The notes beneath the pieces were generated by a model. The model had not been told where the DNA came from and did not search any database. It saw only the letters and a program-made list of their open reading frames with translations. Below are positions 6,385 to 14,309 of a stretch of DNA of 34,055 nt, piece by piece; the first letter of the stretch is position 1, and each line of letters opens with the position of its first letter. Source of the stretch: [Clostridium] methylpentosum DSM 5476 (GTDB lineage Bacteria; Bacillota; Clostridia; Oscillospirales; Ruminococcaceae); assembly GCA_000158655.1 (NCBI GenBank), contig EQ973339.1, positions 252,670 to 286,724 on the forward strand. The letters run 5' to 3'. The position numbers and the translations under genes were made by a program.

Positions 6385-7645
6385 GCGGTTCAGCCAAAAG
6401 CAGAAACTGCTCCTCTCCTGGTGGTGCAATAACAGCAGTTACAGAGACAAAACCGCGATCATCTGTGACGGCGCGGTGCGCAGCGGCAAGACGAGCTGTA
6501 TGTCGCTCTCGTTTGTGCTGTGGGCGTTCACCCGGTTTGACGGGGAGGTGTTTGGGCTGTGTGGCAAGACGATCCTTTCGCTGCGTCGCAATGTGGTTGC
6601 CCCCCTCCTCCCGGTGCTGCGCTCCCTCGGTTACAGCTGCGAAGAAAAGATATCGGGAAACTACCTGGATCTGCGGCTACGCGGAAAGCGCAATCGTTTT
6701 TACCTGTTCGGCGGCAAGGATGAGGGGAGCGCGGCGCTCATCCAGGGGGTAACGCTGGCTGGGGTGCTGTGCGACGAGGTCGCCCTGATGCCCCGTTCCT
6801 TCGTCGAGCAGGCGATTGCGCGCTGTTCGGTGGCGGGGTCCAAGCTGTGGTTTAACTGCAACCCGGAGCACCCGTTTCACTGGTTCTACCTCGAGTGGAT
6901 TCAGAAGGCAGAGGAAAAAAATGCGCTGCACCTCCATTTCCGGATGGAGGACAACCCCTCCCTTTCCCCCGCGCTGCGGAGGCGGTATGAGACGTTGTAT
7001 TCCGGCGCGTTTTACGAGCGGTTTGTGCTCGGACACTGGACGGCCCAGTCAGGGCAGGTTTACCCGATGTTCGACCCGGCCCGGCACGTCGTGCGCGAAC
7101 TCCCCGACCGGTTTGACTCCTACTACATCTCCTGCGACTACGGCATCACCAACCCCGCGTCGTTCGGGCTGTGGGGGTGTAATCAAAAGTGGTACAGGAT
7201 TGACGAGTACTATTTTGATTCCCGGCGGGAACAGGCGCGCAGGACGGACGAGGAGTACTACGCCGAACTCGAACGGCTGGCAGGCGGGCGTGAGATACGC
7301 GCGGTGATCGCAGACCCCTCCGCGTCGAGCTGGATCGAGTGCATCCGGCGGCACGGGAAGTTCCGGGTGATCCCCGCGAACAACGATGTGCAGAGGGGGA
7401 TCAGCCTTGTGTCCGACGCGCTGCGGGAGGGCAAACTGCTGTTTTCCGACCAGTGCGCGGACAGCATCCGGGAGTTCTCCCTCTACTGCTGGGAAGAAAA
7501 CAGCGGGGGAGACCGGGTCAAAAAACAGGACGACCACGCGATGGATGACATCCGCTATTTTGTCAGCCAGATGGCGGATCAAGGGGAGGAGTTTTTCGTC
7601 CTCTCGATTCCCCGCGGGGCGTCACGAAACAAGGAGGTTTTATGA
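6371..7645 (+). CDS. terL: Phage terminase large subunit
   Basis: 424 residues. It is the ATP-driven DNA packaging motor and nuclease. The ATPase Walker A is GAVRSGKT at residues 34-41, and the Walker B is the LAGVLCDEVALMP segment. The C-terminal RNase H-like nuclease shows ISCDYG (first Asp), an AVIADPSASSW segment (second Asp) and DDHAMDDIRYF (last Asp), so all metal ligands appear present. It resembles the PBSX/XtmB group. I chose the ATG at 6371, inside the end of terS, because the protein then begins MGKFKRFSQKQ, as relatives do; the frame is open farther upstream but without family similarity. It overlaps the portal gene by ATGA. Apparently intact. Confidence 0.95.
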   Translation: MGKFKRFSQKQKLLLSWWCNNSSYRDKTAIICDGAVRSGKTSCMSLSFVLWAFTRFDGEVFGLCGKTILSLRRNVVAPLLPVLRSLGYSCEEKISGNYLDLRLRGKRNRFYLFGGKDEGSAALIQGVTLAGVLCDEVALMPRSFVEQAIARCSVAGSKLWFNCNPEHPFHWFYLEWIQKAEEKNALHLHFRMEDNPSLSPALRRRYETLYSGAFYERFVLGHWTAQSGQVYPMFDPARHVVRELPDRFDSYYISCDYGITNPASFGLWGCNQKWYRIDEYYFDSRREQARRTDEEYYAELERLAGGREIRAVIADPSASSWIECIRRHGKFRVIPANNDVQRGISLVSDALREGKLLFSDQCADSIREFSLYCWEENSGGDRVKKQDDHAMDDIRYFVSQMADQGEEFFVLSIPRGASRNKEVL

Positions 7646-8841
7646 GACTTTTTCAAAAGAAGCCGCCTACGCCGGCCGAAGCGGGAAGGGTGCAGACACG
7701 GCCCGCCTCCCACCCGTTTGGCGTGCTCGACAGCTACGTCCCGCTGCTCACCCCCGAGACGCGGCTGTACGCGGCGATGCGGGAGGCGATTCCGGTGATC
7801 GATGCGGCGCTCTTTAAGATCGAGCGGCTCATCGGCGGGTTCCGACTGCGGTGCGGCGACGCTGGAGCAGAAAAATTGCTCGGCGAATTCACCCGCTCTG
7901 TGCCGGTGGGCGCGGGTGGGCTGGGGCTCGAAAAATTCGTGTGCAGCTATCTCGACAGCCTGCTGCTCTACGGCAGCGCGGTGGGGGAGATTGTGCTCAC
8001 AAAGGACAAAAGGCGGATCGCCGGGCTGTACAACAGCCCGCTGGACAGCCTGTCCATCCAGGCGGGGGACAACCCGCTGGAGGTGAAGATCTGCCGCAGG
8101 GACGAACGGGGCAGGGACGTGCCGCTCCCCATGCCCCAGCTCATCCTCTTCACCGCCCTCAATCCCCAGCCGGGCAGGGTGTGCGGCGACTCGGTGCTCA
8201 AGAGCCTGCCGTTTGTCAGCTCAGTGCTGCTCAAGATCTACAACGCGGTGGGCCAAAACTTCGACCGGCTGGGAAACCTGCGCTTTGCGGTGACCTACAA
8301 GCCGTCGGGCGATGGGCTGGACCGGGCGTATGCCAAGGAGCGGGCGATGCAGATCGCCAAGGAGTGGTCGGAGGGGATGGCGGCGAGCCGGGCGGGGGAC
8401 ATCCGCGATTTTATCGCAGTGGGCGATGTGGACATCAAGGTGATCGGGGCGGACAACCAGATGATCGACTGCAACCTGCCCGCGCGTCAGATGCTCGAAC
8501 AAATTGTCGCCAAGCTCTCGATCCCCCCGTTTATGCTCGGACTGAGCTGGAGCACCACCGAGCGGATGAGCCAGCAGCAGGCGGACATCCTCTCGAACGA
8601 GCTGAGCTTTTACAGGAGGATGCTCAACCCGATGATCGAGCGAATTGCGGGGCTGTTTTTGGGGATGAACGGCTACTCCTGCAAGCCCACGGTGGAGTGG
8701 GATGTGCTCAACTTCAACGACGAAATGCAGGCGGCGCAGACGCGGCTCTACAACGCGCAGGCCGCCCAGATCGAGCAGGAACACGGGCTGACGCCGACCA
8801 AAATCCCCATTGACATCAGCACAGCGGAGGAACTGCTATGA
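7642..8841 (+). CDS. Phage portal protein
   Basis: 399 residues. The dodecameric portal sits at one capsid vertex and docks the terminase. Family signs: a variable N-terminus, then RLYAAMREAIPVIDAALFKI, an LDSLLLYGSAVGEIVLTKD segment characteristic of the portal wing/clip core, QNFDRLGNLRFAVTYKPSG, and a C-terminal region around LSIPPFMLGLSWSTTERMSQ leading into a helix followed by a Gln-rich tail. Slightly short for phage portals (usually 400-500 residues) but with no visible break. It overlaps terL and the protease gene by four bases each, indicating translational coupling. Confidence 0.88.
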   Translation: MRLFQKKPPTPAEAGRVQTRPASHPFGVLDSYVPLLTPETRLYAAMREAIPVIDAALFKIERLIGGFRLRCGDAGAEKLLGEFTRSVPVGAGGLGLEKFVCSYLDSLLLYGSAVGEIVLTKDKRRIAGLYNSPLDSLSIQAGDNPLEVKICRRDERGRDVPLPMPQLILFTALNPQPGRVCGDSVLKSLPFVSSVLLKIYNAVGQNFDRLGNLRFAVTYKPSGDGLDRAYAKERAMQIAKEWSEGMAASRAGDIRDFIAVGDVDIKVIGADNQMIDCNLPARQMLEQIVAKLSIPPFMLGLSWSTTERMSQQQADILSNELSFYRRMLNPMIERIAGLFLGMNGYSCKPTVEWDVLNFNDEMQAAQTRLYNAQAAQIEQEHGLTPTKIPIDISTAEELL

Positions 8842-9791
8842 AAAAACAGATGCGTAACCAAGTGATGGTCGCAAAGTCGGTTACAGACGAAGACCTCAAG
8901 TTAATCAATCAATACACCCGGCGGGAACTCACCGCGGAGGAGGTTTTTGTGTTTGAAACCATCCTGTGCGACAACGAGATCGACCGGGACGGGGAGGCGT
9001 TCAGCCTCGCTTCCCTGCACAAGTTTTGTGAGCTCTACCCCGGCAAGACGGGGATTTTTGACCACAACCCATGCGGAGAGAGCCAGATGGCACGGATGTT
9101 CAAAGCCTGGGTGGAGCACCGGCCCGAACAAAGGACCCGTTACGGCGCCCCCTACGCCGCACTGCACGGAAAGGCCTATATGGTGCGGTCCGGCCGCTCC
9201 GCTGATCTGATTTTAGAGATCGACGGCGGCATCAAAAAAGAGGTGAGCGTCGGGTGCAGCGTGACCCGCAAGCTGTGCAGCATCTGCGGGGCAAACTGGA
9301 AAAAAGAGCGGTGCAGCCACGCCGCAGGGGAGGAGTACGGAGGGAAGCTCTGTTTTGCGATCCTCGACGATCCGGACGACGCCTACGAATGGTCGTTTGT
9401 CGCGGTTCCCGCACAGCCCGCTGCGGGGGTCGTCAAAGCCTACACACAGAAAGGAGAATTCCAATTGAATCAGATTGACCAGATTGTCAAAAGCCTGGAT
9501 CCCAACCAAGGAGAGGAGCTCAAGGCCTACCTCAGCGCGCTCGAAATCGAGGCGCAGGCGGGCAGGGCGTATCTCGCCAAGCTCAAAAAGGAGGTGCTCT
9601 CGCTGAGTTGCCTCTCGGGTGCGAAAATCCAGGGAGACGTCATGCAGTCGGTAATCCAAAAGATGAATGTACAGGAGCTTGAGGCGTTCCACAAGGCGTT
9701 CAGCGCCCAGCTGGACGAACCGGGCGCGCTTCAGCTCGCAGCGACACCCATGCAGCAGCCACAGGGCGCGGACAGCGCCTTTCAGATTTAA
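8838..9791 (+). CDS. Prohead maturation protease, scaffold-like C-terminus
   Basis: 317 residues. The N-terminal ~190 residues look like the HK97-type capsid protease: ETILCDNEIDRDGEAFS, then FDHNPCG (candidate catalytic His) and KKEVSVGCS (candidate catalytic Ser), and the terminal WSFVAVPAQPAAGVV strand. Between these lies CSICGANWKKERCSH, a compact CxxC...CxH cluster that suggests a bound zinc. Residues about 200-317 are helical and Gln-rich, fitting a scaffold domain fused to the protease. It would cleave scaffold and capsid during shell assembly. Located between portal and capsid genes, the normal place. Protease identity is probable; the catalytic residues are my reading. Confidence 0.8.
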   Translation: MKKQMRNQVMVAKSVTDEDLKLINQYTRRELTAEEVFVFETILCDNEIDRDGEAFSLASLHKFCELYPGKTGIFDHNPCGESQMARMFKAWVEHRPEQRTRYGAPYAALHGKAYMVRSGRSADLILEIDGGIKKEVSVGCSVTRKLCSICGANWKKERCSHAAGEEYGGKLCFAILDDPDDAYEWSFVAVPAQPAAGVVKAYTQKGEFQLNQIDQIVKSLDPNQGEELKAYLSALEIEAQAGRAYLAKLKKEVLSLSCLSGAKIQGDVMQSVIQKMNVQELEAFHKAFSAQLDEPGALQLAATPMQQPQGADSAFQI

Positions 9792-9805
9792 GGAGGAATC
9801 AGAAC

Positions 9806-10813
9806 ATGAACTACGAGACGTTAAAACTTGAAAAGGGGATGTACGCTGTCCCCGGAAAAAACTTTACCCAGGTGCTCGAGCAGCTCGACCCCACCGCAAA
9901 TTACGGCGGAACCCCGCTCGCCGGTCTCGACGCCTACCAGCGCCAGCTCAAGCGATTTGACATCAAAGTGGCGGGCGCGGGCTCGGACGCGGTGCAGAAA
10001 TTTTTCCAGACCTCCGACTCGGCGGCGCTCTTCCCCGAATACATCGCCCGCGCGGTGCGCCAGGGGATGGAGGAGGCAGACGTGCTCGGGGATGTGGTCG
10101 CCACCACCACGAACATCGACAGCCTGGATTACCGCACCATCACCTCGGTGCCCACCGAGTCCCAGAAGGAAATGAACCCGGTGGAGGAGGGTGCGACGAT
10201 CCCCTCCACCCAGGTGAAGCTACAGGAAAACCTCGTCACCCTCAAAAAGCGGGGCAGGATGCTCGAGGCGAGCTATGAGGCGATCAAGTTCCAAAAGCTT
10301 GACCTGTTCACCGTCACCCTCCGCCAGATCGGGGCGTACCTCTCCAAGACGCTGCTCAAAGACGCGGTGACCGTCCTCGTCAGCGGAGACGGCAACGAGA
10401 ATCCAGCCGAGGTAGTTGCAGCAGCGACAGCGGGAAAACTCACCTACGACGACCTGCTCACCCTGTGGAGCAAGTTTGACCCCTATGAGCTCAACACCCT
10501 GCTCGTCCCGCCTGAGGTGATGCTCAAGATGCTCAGCATCGCCGAGTTCAAAGACCCCCTGACCGGACTGAATTTTCAGGCGACGGGCAAGCTCTCCACC
10601 CCGCTGGGCGCGTCGCTCATCAAGACGACCGCGGTGCCGTCGGGCAAGATCGTGGCGCTCGACCGGCGCTGCGCTCTCGAGATGGTAAAGGCATCCGACG
10701 TGCTGATTGAATATGATAAACTGATCGACAAACAGCTCAGCCGCGCCGCGATCACCGCGATCACCGGCTTTGCAAAGATCTTCACCGAAGCGTCCAAAGT
10801 GATGACGGTGTAG
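9806..10813 (+). CDS. Major capsid protein, HK97 fold
   Basis: 335 residues. The gene follows the protease with GGAGG before the ATG. The order of elements fits HK97-fold capsid proteins: an N-terminal arm with DAYQRQLKRFDIKVAG, an E-loop-like stretch (DYRTITSVPTESQKEMNPV, then EGATIPSTQVKLQENLVTLK), a spine helix (LDLFTVTLRQIGAYLSKTLL), and the A-domain with LNTLLVPPEVMLKMLS and a C-terminal GKIVALDRRCALEMV strand region. The protein is well preserved and would form the icosahedral shell. It is the strongest evidence that the cassette makes a particle. Confidence 0.88.
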   Translation: MNYETLKLEKGMYAVPGKNFTQVLEQLDPTANYGGTPLAGLDAYQRQLKRFDIKVAGAGSDAVQKFFQTSDSAALFPEYIARAVRQGMEEADVLGDVVATTTNIDSLDYRTITSVPTESQKEMNPVEEGATIPSTQVKLQENLVTLKKRGRMLEASYEAIKFQKLDLFTVTLRQIGAYLSKTLLKDAVTVLVSGDGNENPAEVVAAATAGKLTYDDLLTLWSKFDPYELNTLLVPPEVMLKMLSIAEFKDPLTGLNFQATGKLSTPLGASLIKTTAVPSGKIVALDRRCALEMVKASDVLIEYDKLIDKQLSRAAITAITGFAKIFTEASKVMTV

Positions 10814-10838
10814 CGGCGGATAGCCGGGAGGGAATCCA

Positions 10839-11204
10839 TTGGAGAGTAACAGAATTACCAGGTTATTCGCACGGTTCGCCCGCCTGGAAGAGGGGGAGGC
10901 GATGGAGTACAGACCCCTTGTCGATCTTGCGGTTGCAGAAATCAGGGAATGCCTGCGGGAGGGTGTGGAGGAATCCGAAACGCTCGAGCTGGTGTGCGCT
11001 GCACAGGCGTATTACCGTTACGCGCTGGTTCGGTCCGCCTCCTCCCCACAGGGGAGTTTTTCGGCCAACGGGGTCACCGTCAGCCGCAGCGGGGCACAGG
11101 ATGAAATCGACCGCGCCCGCCGGATGCGGGACGAATTCTGGGCTGCGGCGAGCCATCTGCTCTGCGACCGCGGGGCGTTTACCTTTTGCCGAATGGAGGA
11201 GTAG
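10839..11204 (+). CDS. Head-tail connector-like protein (unassigned)
   Basis: 121 residues, mostly helical: IAR-type start, PLVDLAVAEIRECLREGVEE, ETLELVCAAQAYYRYALVRS, then ARRMRDEFWAAASHLL. The size, position right after the capsid gene and helical build fit a head-completion (gp6/gp15-like) connector, but I do not recognise a named family. The TTG start at 10839 is chosen because GGGAGGG lies 6 bases before it; an ATG at 10902 is the alternative and would drop about 21 residues. Confidence 0.65.
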   Translation: MESNRITRLFARFARLEEGEAMEYRPLVDLAVAEIRECLREGVEESETLELVCAAQAYYRYALVRSASSPQGSFSANGVTVSRSGAQDEIDRARRMRDEFWAAASHLLCDRGAFTFCRMEE

Positions 11205-11206
11205 CA

Positions 11207-11512
11207 ATGGAAGAACAACTGGAGAGCTGGCTGCGCGATTTGGGCGACTGGCTGATTGTGTCAACCGGTGATGAACAGCACGAGGCGATCGGGGTGATTT
11301 CCCCCTATCAGCCGGGGGAGTACAGCCATCCCCTGGCCTGTACCGAGGGGATTGTGGAGGATGCGGGGGACCAGGTCCTGTTTCTGACCCGGTATCCCAT
11401 CCAGGCATCCGCGGTCGAACGGGTGGCGCGGGGGGAGGACCGGTACGCGGCGTACGCCTGCACCCGGCTCGCCGCGCGGGTGTACAAGGCGCGGCTGCAA
11501 AAGGAGGAATAG
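11207..11512 (+). CDS. Small virion cassette protein, possible head-closure protein
   Basis: 101 residues starting at an ATG 5-6 bases after GGAGGAG, two bases after the previous stop. The sequence is mixed alpha/beta (WLIVSTGDEQHEAIGVISPY, QVLFLTRYPIQASAVERVAR), ending in a basic helix. No family is recognised. Its place between a connector-like gene and a tail/baseplate-type gene suggests a head-closure or tail-joining part. Function is inference only. Confidence 0.6.
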   Translation: MEEQLESWLRDLGDWLIVSTGDEQHEAIGVISPYQPGEYSHPLACTEGIVEDAGDQVLFLTRYPIQASAVERVARGEDRYAAYACTRLAARVYKARLQKEE

Positions 11513-11513
11513 C

Positions 11514-12209
11514 GTGGACGCAGCAAAAATCATTCGGACGCTCAAAGAGGGACTCGGACCAATTTTAGCAGAAAACGGCGCGGCGCTGACGGGAGAGTAT
11601 CCCGTCCGGCCCGCGCCCGCCAAACCGCACGCTGCACAGGCGACTGTGGGCATCGGGCAGCTGGGGGATACGCTGGACATCCGGCTGATGATCACCGCCC
11701 CCTTTGAGGAGGGAGGAGAGCGGTGTGAAGCGCTCTGTTCGGCAATACAGAGCGGGATGGAATCGATGGAGATCAGCGGATACCAGGGGATGCAGCGCAA
11801 AGGACTCGGCTATGAGCCCCGCAACCGCACCTGTACCCTCGAGCTGTCGCTGCGATTCCGCCCCATGCTCCAGGTTCAGTTTGAAGAAATCCAGATTCCC
11901 TGCTACGCTGAGACGCTGCGGGTCGCCGGGGAGCGGATGCTCAAGACCTACTACGCTCCTATGGTGGGGGAGGTGGTACAGAACCTCGGCCTGCGTGCCA
12001 GGATTATCTCGGGACAGGGCGAATTTCGCGGCAATGAGCGGCAAGAGCGGTTTGACGAGATCAGCGAATTGTTCCGGGAAACTGAGCAGGGGACGCTCAC
12101 ACTGCCGGACGGGCAGTCCATGGAGGCGGTGTTCTCCAAACTCGTATCTTCCGCTTCTCATGACTGCATCCGGTATGAGTGTTGCTTTACGGAGGTGCCG
12201 CCGGTATGA
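11514..12209 (+). CDS. Two-part tail-completion/baseplate-like protein
   Basis: 231 residues starting at GTG, 6 bases after GGAGG. Residues 1-~115 (IIRTLKEGLGPILAENGAAL, then GQLGDTLDIRLMITAPFEEG) resemble small tail-terminator or completion proteins. Residues ~122-231 (EEIQIPCYAETLRVAGERML, then LGLRARIISGQGEFRGNERQ, ERFDEISELFRETEQGTLTL, ending in YECCFTE) resemble the baseplate/DNA-circularisation-like domain that accompanies XkdQ hubs in clostridial phages. The pairing of both in one chain is unusual. It overlaps the hub gene by ATGA. Domain assignment rests on pattern memory and is tentative. Confidence 0.55.
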   Translation: MDAAKIIRTLKEGLGPILAENGAALTGEYPVRPAPAKPHAAQATVGIGQLGDTLDIRLMITAPFEEGGERCEALCSAIQSGMESMEISGYQGMQRKGLGYEPRNRTCTLELSLRFRPMLQVQFEEIQIPCYAETLRVAGERMLKTYYAPMVGEVVQNLGLRARIISGQGEFRGNERQERFDEISELFRETEQGTLTLPDGQSMEAVFSKLVSSASHDCIRYECCFTEVPPV

Positions 12210-13159
12210 TGCAGTTTGTCGCCACGACCTCGGCGGGCGGGAGCGTGCCCCTCGGCAACCCTGTGCGGTTTTCCCACACTGCAAACGCCTATTCGGTGGT
12301 GAGCAGGCTGGAGGGGGTATTTCTCCTGCCCGCAAAGGAGGAGGTGCTCACCCGGCTTGACGCCTATCTGGATGGGGAGCGGTTTTTCTTTGGAGACATC
12401 GCCCGACAGACTCGGACACTTGGGCAGACGGGTCGGTTTCTCGAGCTCTCCTGCACTGGCTTTGCCGGGCGGATGCTGCAAAACCAGGTCCAGCCCAGGA
12501 TGCTCACCAGTTACACCTCCAACCAGCTTTACGCCGACTACGCCGCACCCTATGGGACAACCGGAAACGACCTGCCGTATCTCGAGACAGTCGCCTCCCT
12601 TGAGGTGGCGCCCGGAATGACGGCGTGGAATGTCATCGACGTGTTTTGTCGGCAGACTTATGGTTATGTCCCCAAGCTGACGCGGGACGGCAGGCTGACC
12701 ACCACGCTGTTGTTCGACGAGGCCCACACCATCAGCAACGATCCGGCGCAGCAGGCGCACCGCTACACCAGCATCAAGGTGCACGATCGGCGGGATGAAC
12801 TGATCTCCAAGGTGCACATCAAGGCGGACAACCAGGACGAGTACGATTACTCGGGGCAGGTGAGCAGCAGCTTCACCGCAAAATACGGGATCAACCGGGA
12901 ACGGTTTTACAAGCCGCCCAAAGCGTGGAAACAGATGCCCGATACAGCTGCCTATGAGCTCATCCGCAATTCGGGAATCCGTTCGCTTGAGGTCGAGCTT
13001 TTGCTCCCCGAGCTCGTGTGGATGCATCCGGGGGATTTCATCGAGTTTCAGGACGACTTTTTTTACCGCAGGGACTATTATGTCGGAGAATCGACCATGT
13101 CCTGCGACGCGCGAGGCTATCTCACTGCAGTCAAGCTGTGGGACAGCTTCCGGGGATAG
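12206..13159 (+). CDS. XkdQ/late-control-D-like baseplate hub protein
   Basis: 317 residues. The hub family (XkdQ, gpD, gp27-like) sits at the base of contractile tails and holds the spike. Visible signs: an N-terminal SVVSRLEGVFLLPAKEEVLT beta region, RTLGQTGRFLELSCTGFAGR, a central VAPGMTAWNVIDVFCRQTYG domain used for helical hub packing, a repeated-strand region, and LVWMHPGDFIEFQDDFFYRR near the end. The protein starts at ATG 12206, overlapping the previous TGA; GGAGG lies 10 bases before. It is the last gene of the cassette: no tube, sheath, tape measure or spike follows. Fairly sure of the family, unsure what it would attach to here. Confidence 0.75.
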   Translation: MMQFVATTSAGGSVPLGNPVRFSHTANAYSVVSRLEGVFLLPAKEEVLTRLDAYLDGERFFFGDIARQTRTLGQTGRFLELSCTGFAGRMLQNQVQPRMLTSYTSNQLYADYAAPYGTTGNDLPYLETVASLEVAPGMTAWNVIDVFCRQTYGYVPKLTRDGRLTTTLLFDEAHTISNDPAQQAHRYTSIKVHDRRDELISKVHIKADNQDEYDYSGQVSSSFTAKYGINRERFYKPPKAWKQMPDTAAYELIRNSGIRSLEVELLLPELVWMHPGDFIEFQDDFFYRRDYYVGESTMSCDARGYLTAVKLWDSFRG

Positions 13160-13162
13160 GAC

Positions 13163-13193
13163 AAGCCGGGAAACCAGGGTTTCCCGGCTTTTT
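13163..13193 (+). terminator. Intrinsic terminator ending the capsid cassette
   Basis: Stem AAGCCGGGAAAC/GTTTCCCGGCTT, loop CAGG, then five T; four bases past the hub stop. It shows the cassette is a finished transcription unit, not one cut off by a deletion inside a gene. Confidence 0.92.
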
Positions 13194-13203
13194 CTGTGAT
13201 CTG

Positions 13204-13541
13204 CTACATCCGACAGTATCCGATATCTACGCTGGTCTGCTGCCGGATAGAGAGGTCTGCGACAGCAGGGTCGGATTGCATACACCATAGACCAAATCTC
13301 CACCAGGGCTGTTGTTTTTCCTGAAGTTCTGAATCGGTTAAGACCAGCAGACCACTCTGTTGAGCGCCGAATTCCGGACAGCACAAGGATTTTCCGTCGG
13401 AGCAGAGGCGGCAGATTTTTTAGAAGAATTGTTTGTAGGAGCGTCGTTTATGCCCCAGCTGGCAGGTGGAGCAAAAAGGGAGCAGGGAAAAGGTGGGACT
13501 GCGGTTGTGATAAGTAAAATCTTTTTAACATTTGTTGACAT
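13204..13541 (-). pseudogene. Possible frameshifted small exported protein
   Basis: On the minus strand an ATG at 13541 opens a frame that begins with Lys residues and a hydrophobic run (KKILLITTAVPPFPCSLFAP), like a signal peptide, followed by a Ser/Asn/Lys-rich stretch. Around 13385 the protein-like character shifts to another frame (EFGAQQSGLLVLTDSELQEK) that ends at 13204. This could be a decayed small lipoprotein or chance. There is no clear ribosome binding site, and the phoP promoter overlaps its 5' end. Confidence 0.22.
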
Positions 13542-13563
13542 CGCCTACCCCAATTGTTATGAT
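13525..13563 (+). promoter_or_regulatory. phoP-phoR promoter with possible PhoP half-sites
   Basis: TTGACA (13535-13540), 17 bases, TATGAT (13558-13563): a near-consensus promoter. TTAACA at 13525-13530 and the -35 TTGACA are 10 bases apart, like the TTAACA-type repeats bound by PhoP in Bacillus, so self-control is possible. Confidence 0.75.
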
Positions 13564-13592
13564 TAGATTAACTAGGAAACGGAGGGTTGGCA

Positions 13593-14309
13593 ATGAAAAA
13601 GACAATTTTACTGGTGGACGATGAGGCGCACATCCTGGAACTGCTCAAGTACACGATGGAAAACGAGGGTTTCAGCACCCTCCAGGCGGAGACGGGGGAG
13701 CAGGCGCTCAAGCTGCTCGGCCGGGAACGGGTGGATGCCGTCATCCTCGACCTGATGCTCCCCGGCATCGACGGGCTCGAGGTGCTCAAAAACATCCGCG
13801 TCACTCCCGGCACCAAAAACCTTCCCGTGCTCATGCTCACCGCCAAAAGCGAGGAATTCGACCGGGTCATCGGCCTCGAGCTCGGTGCGGACGACTACCT
13901 CTGCAAGCCGTTTTTTGTCCGGGAGCTGGTGGCGCGCGTCAAGGCTGTGCTGCGTCGGGCGGAGGCTCCGGGGGAGCCGGGCGCAAAAAAAGACAACCGT
14001 TTCCTCAAAATCGGCCCGATTGAAATCGATGAGATCAAACGCACTGTCAAGCGCCGCGGGGAACTGCTGGAGCTCACCCTCAAAGAATTCGATCTGCTGC
14101 GGCTGTTTGCGCAGAATCCCGGAAAGGTCATCACCCGGGACGAAATCCTCACAAAAATATGGGGATACGACTACACCGGAGAAACCCGCACAGTTGACGT
14201 CCACATTCGTCAGCTGCGCAAAAAGATCGAGGAGGATGACAGCAATCCACAGTACATTCTCACCGTGCGCGGGGTCGGCTACAAGCTCAGAGAGGACGCC
14301 GCCGGATGA
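13593..14309 (+). CDS. phoP: PhoP-like response regulator (OmpR/PhoB family)
   Basis: 238 residues. Receiver domain 1-~120 with acidic pocket D9/D10, phospho-acceptor D53 (VILDLMLPG), the switch Thr in MLTAK and Lys in CKPF. C-terminal winged helix about 140-235 with LTLKEFDLLRLFAQNPGKV and the recognition helix TRTVDVHIRQLRKKI. The ATG at 13593 is 6 bases after GGAGGG. It overlaps the sensor kinase by ATGA, and the pst operon lies downstream beyond a dead transposon, so phosphate control is the best assignment. Other OmpR-type functions are possible, but the domain set plus PstSCAB-PhoU neighbours makes this unlikely. Confidence 0.9.
   Translation: MKKTILLVDDEAHILELLKYTMENEGFSTLQAETGEQALKLLGRERVDAVILDLMLPGIDGLEVLKNIRVTPGTKNLPVLMLTAKSEEFDRVIGLELGADDYLCKPFFVRELVARVKAVLRRAEAPGEPGAKKDNRFLKIGPIEIDEIKRTVKRRGELLELTLKEFDLLRLFAQNPGKVITRDEILTKIWGYDYTGETRTVDVHIRQLRKKIEEDDSNPQYILTVRGVGYKLREDAAG

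Noticed and set aside
7851-8813. 320-residue Gln/Gly/Arg-rich frame overlapping the portal gene
   Set aside because: Alternative frame of the portal gene; composition is an artefact of the GC-rich sequence.
5222-13600. Complete integrated prophage with att sites
   Set aside because: No direct repeat was found by eye flanking the cassette and there are no integrase, replication, tail-tube or lysis genes.
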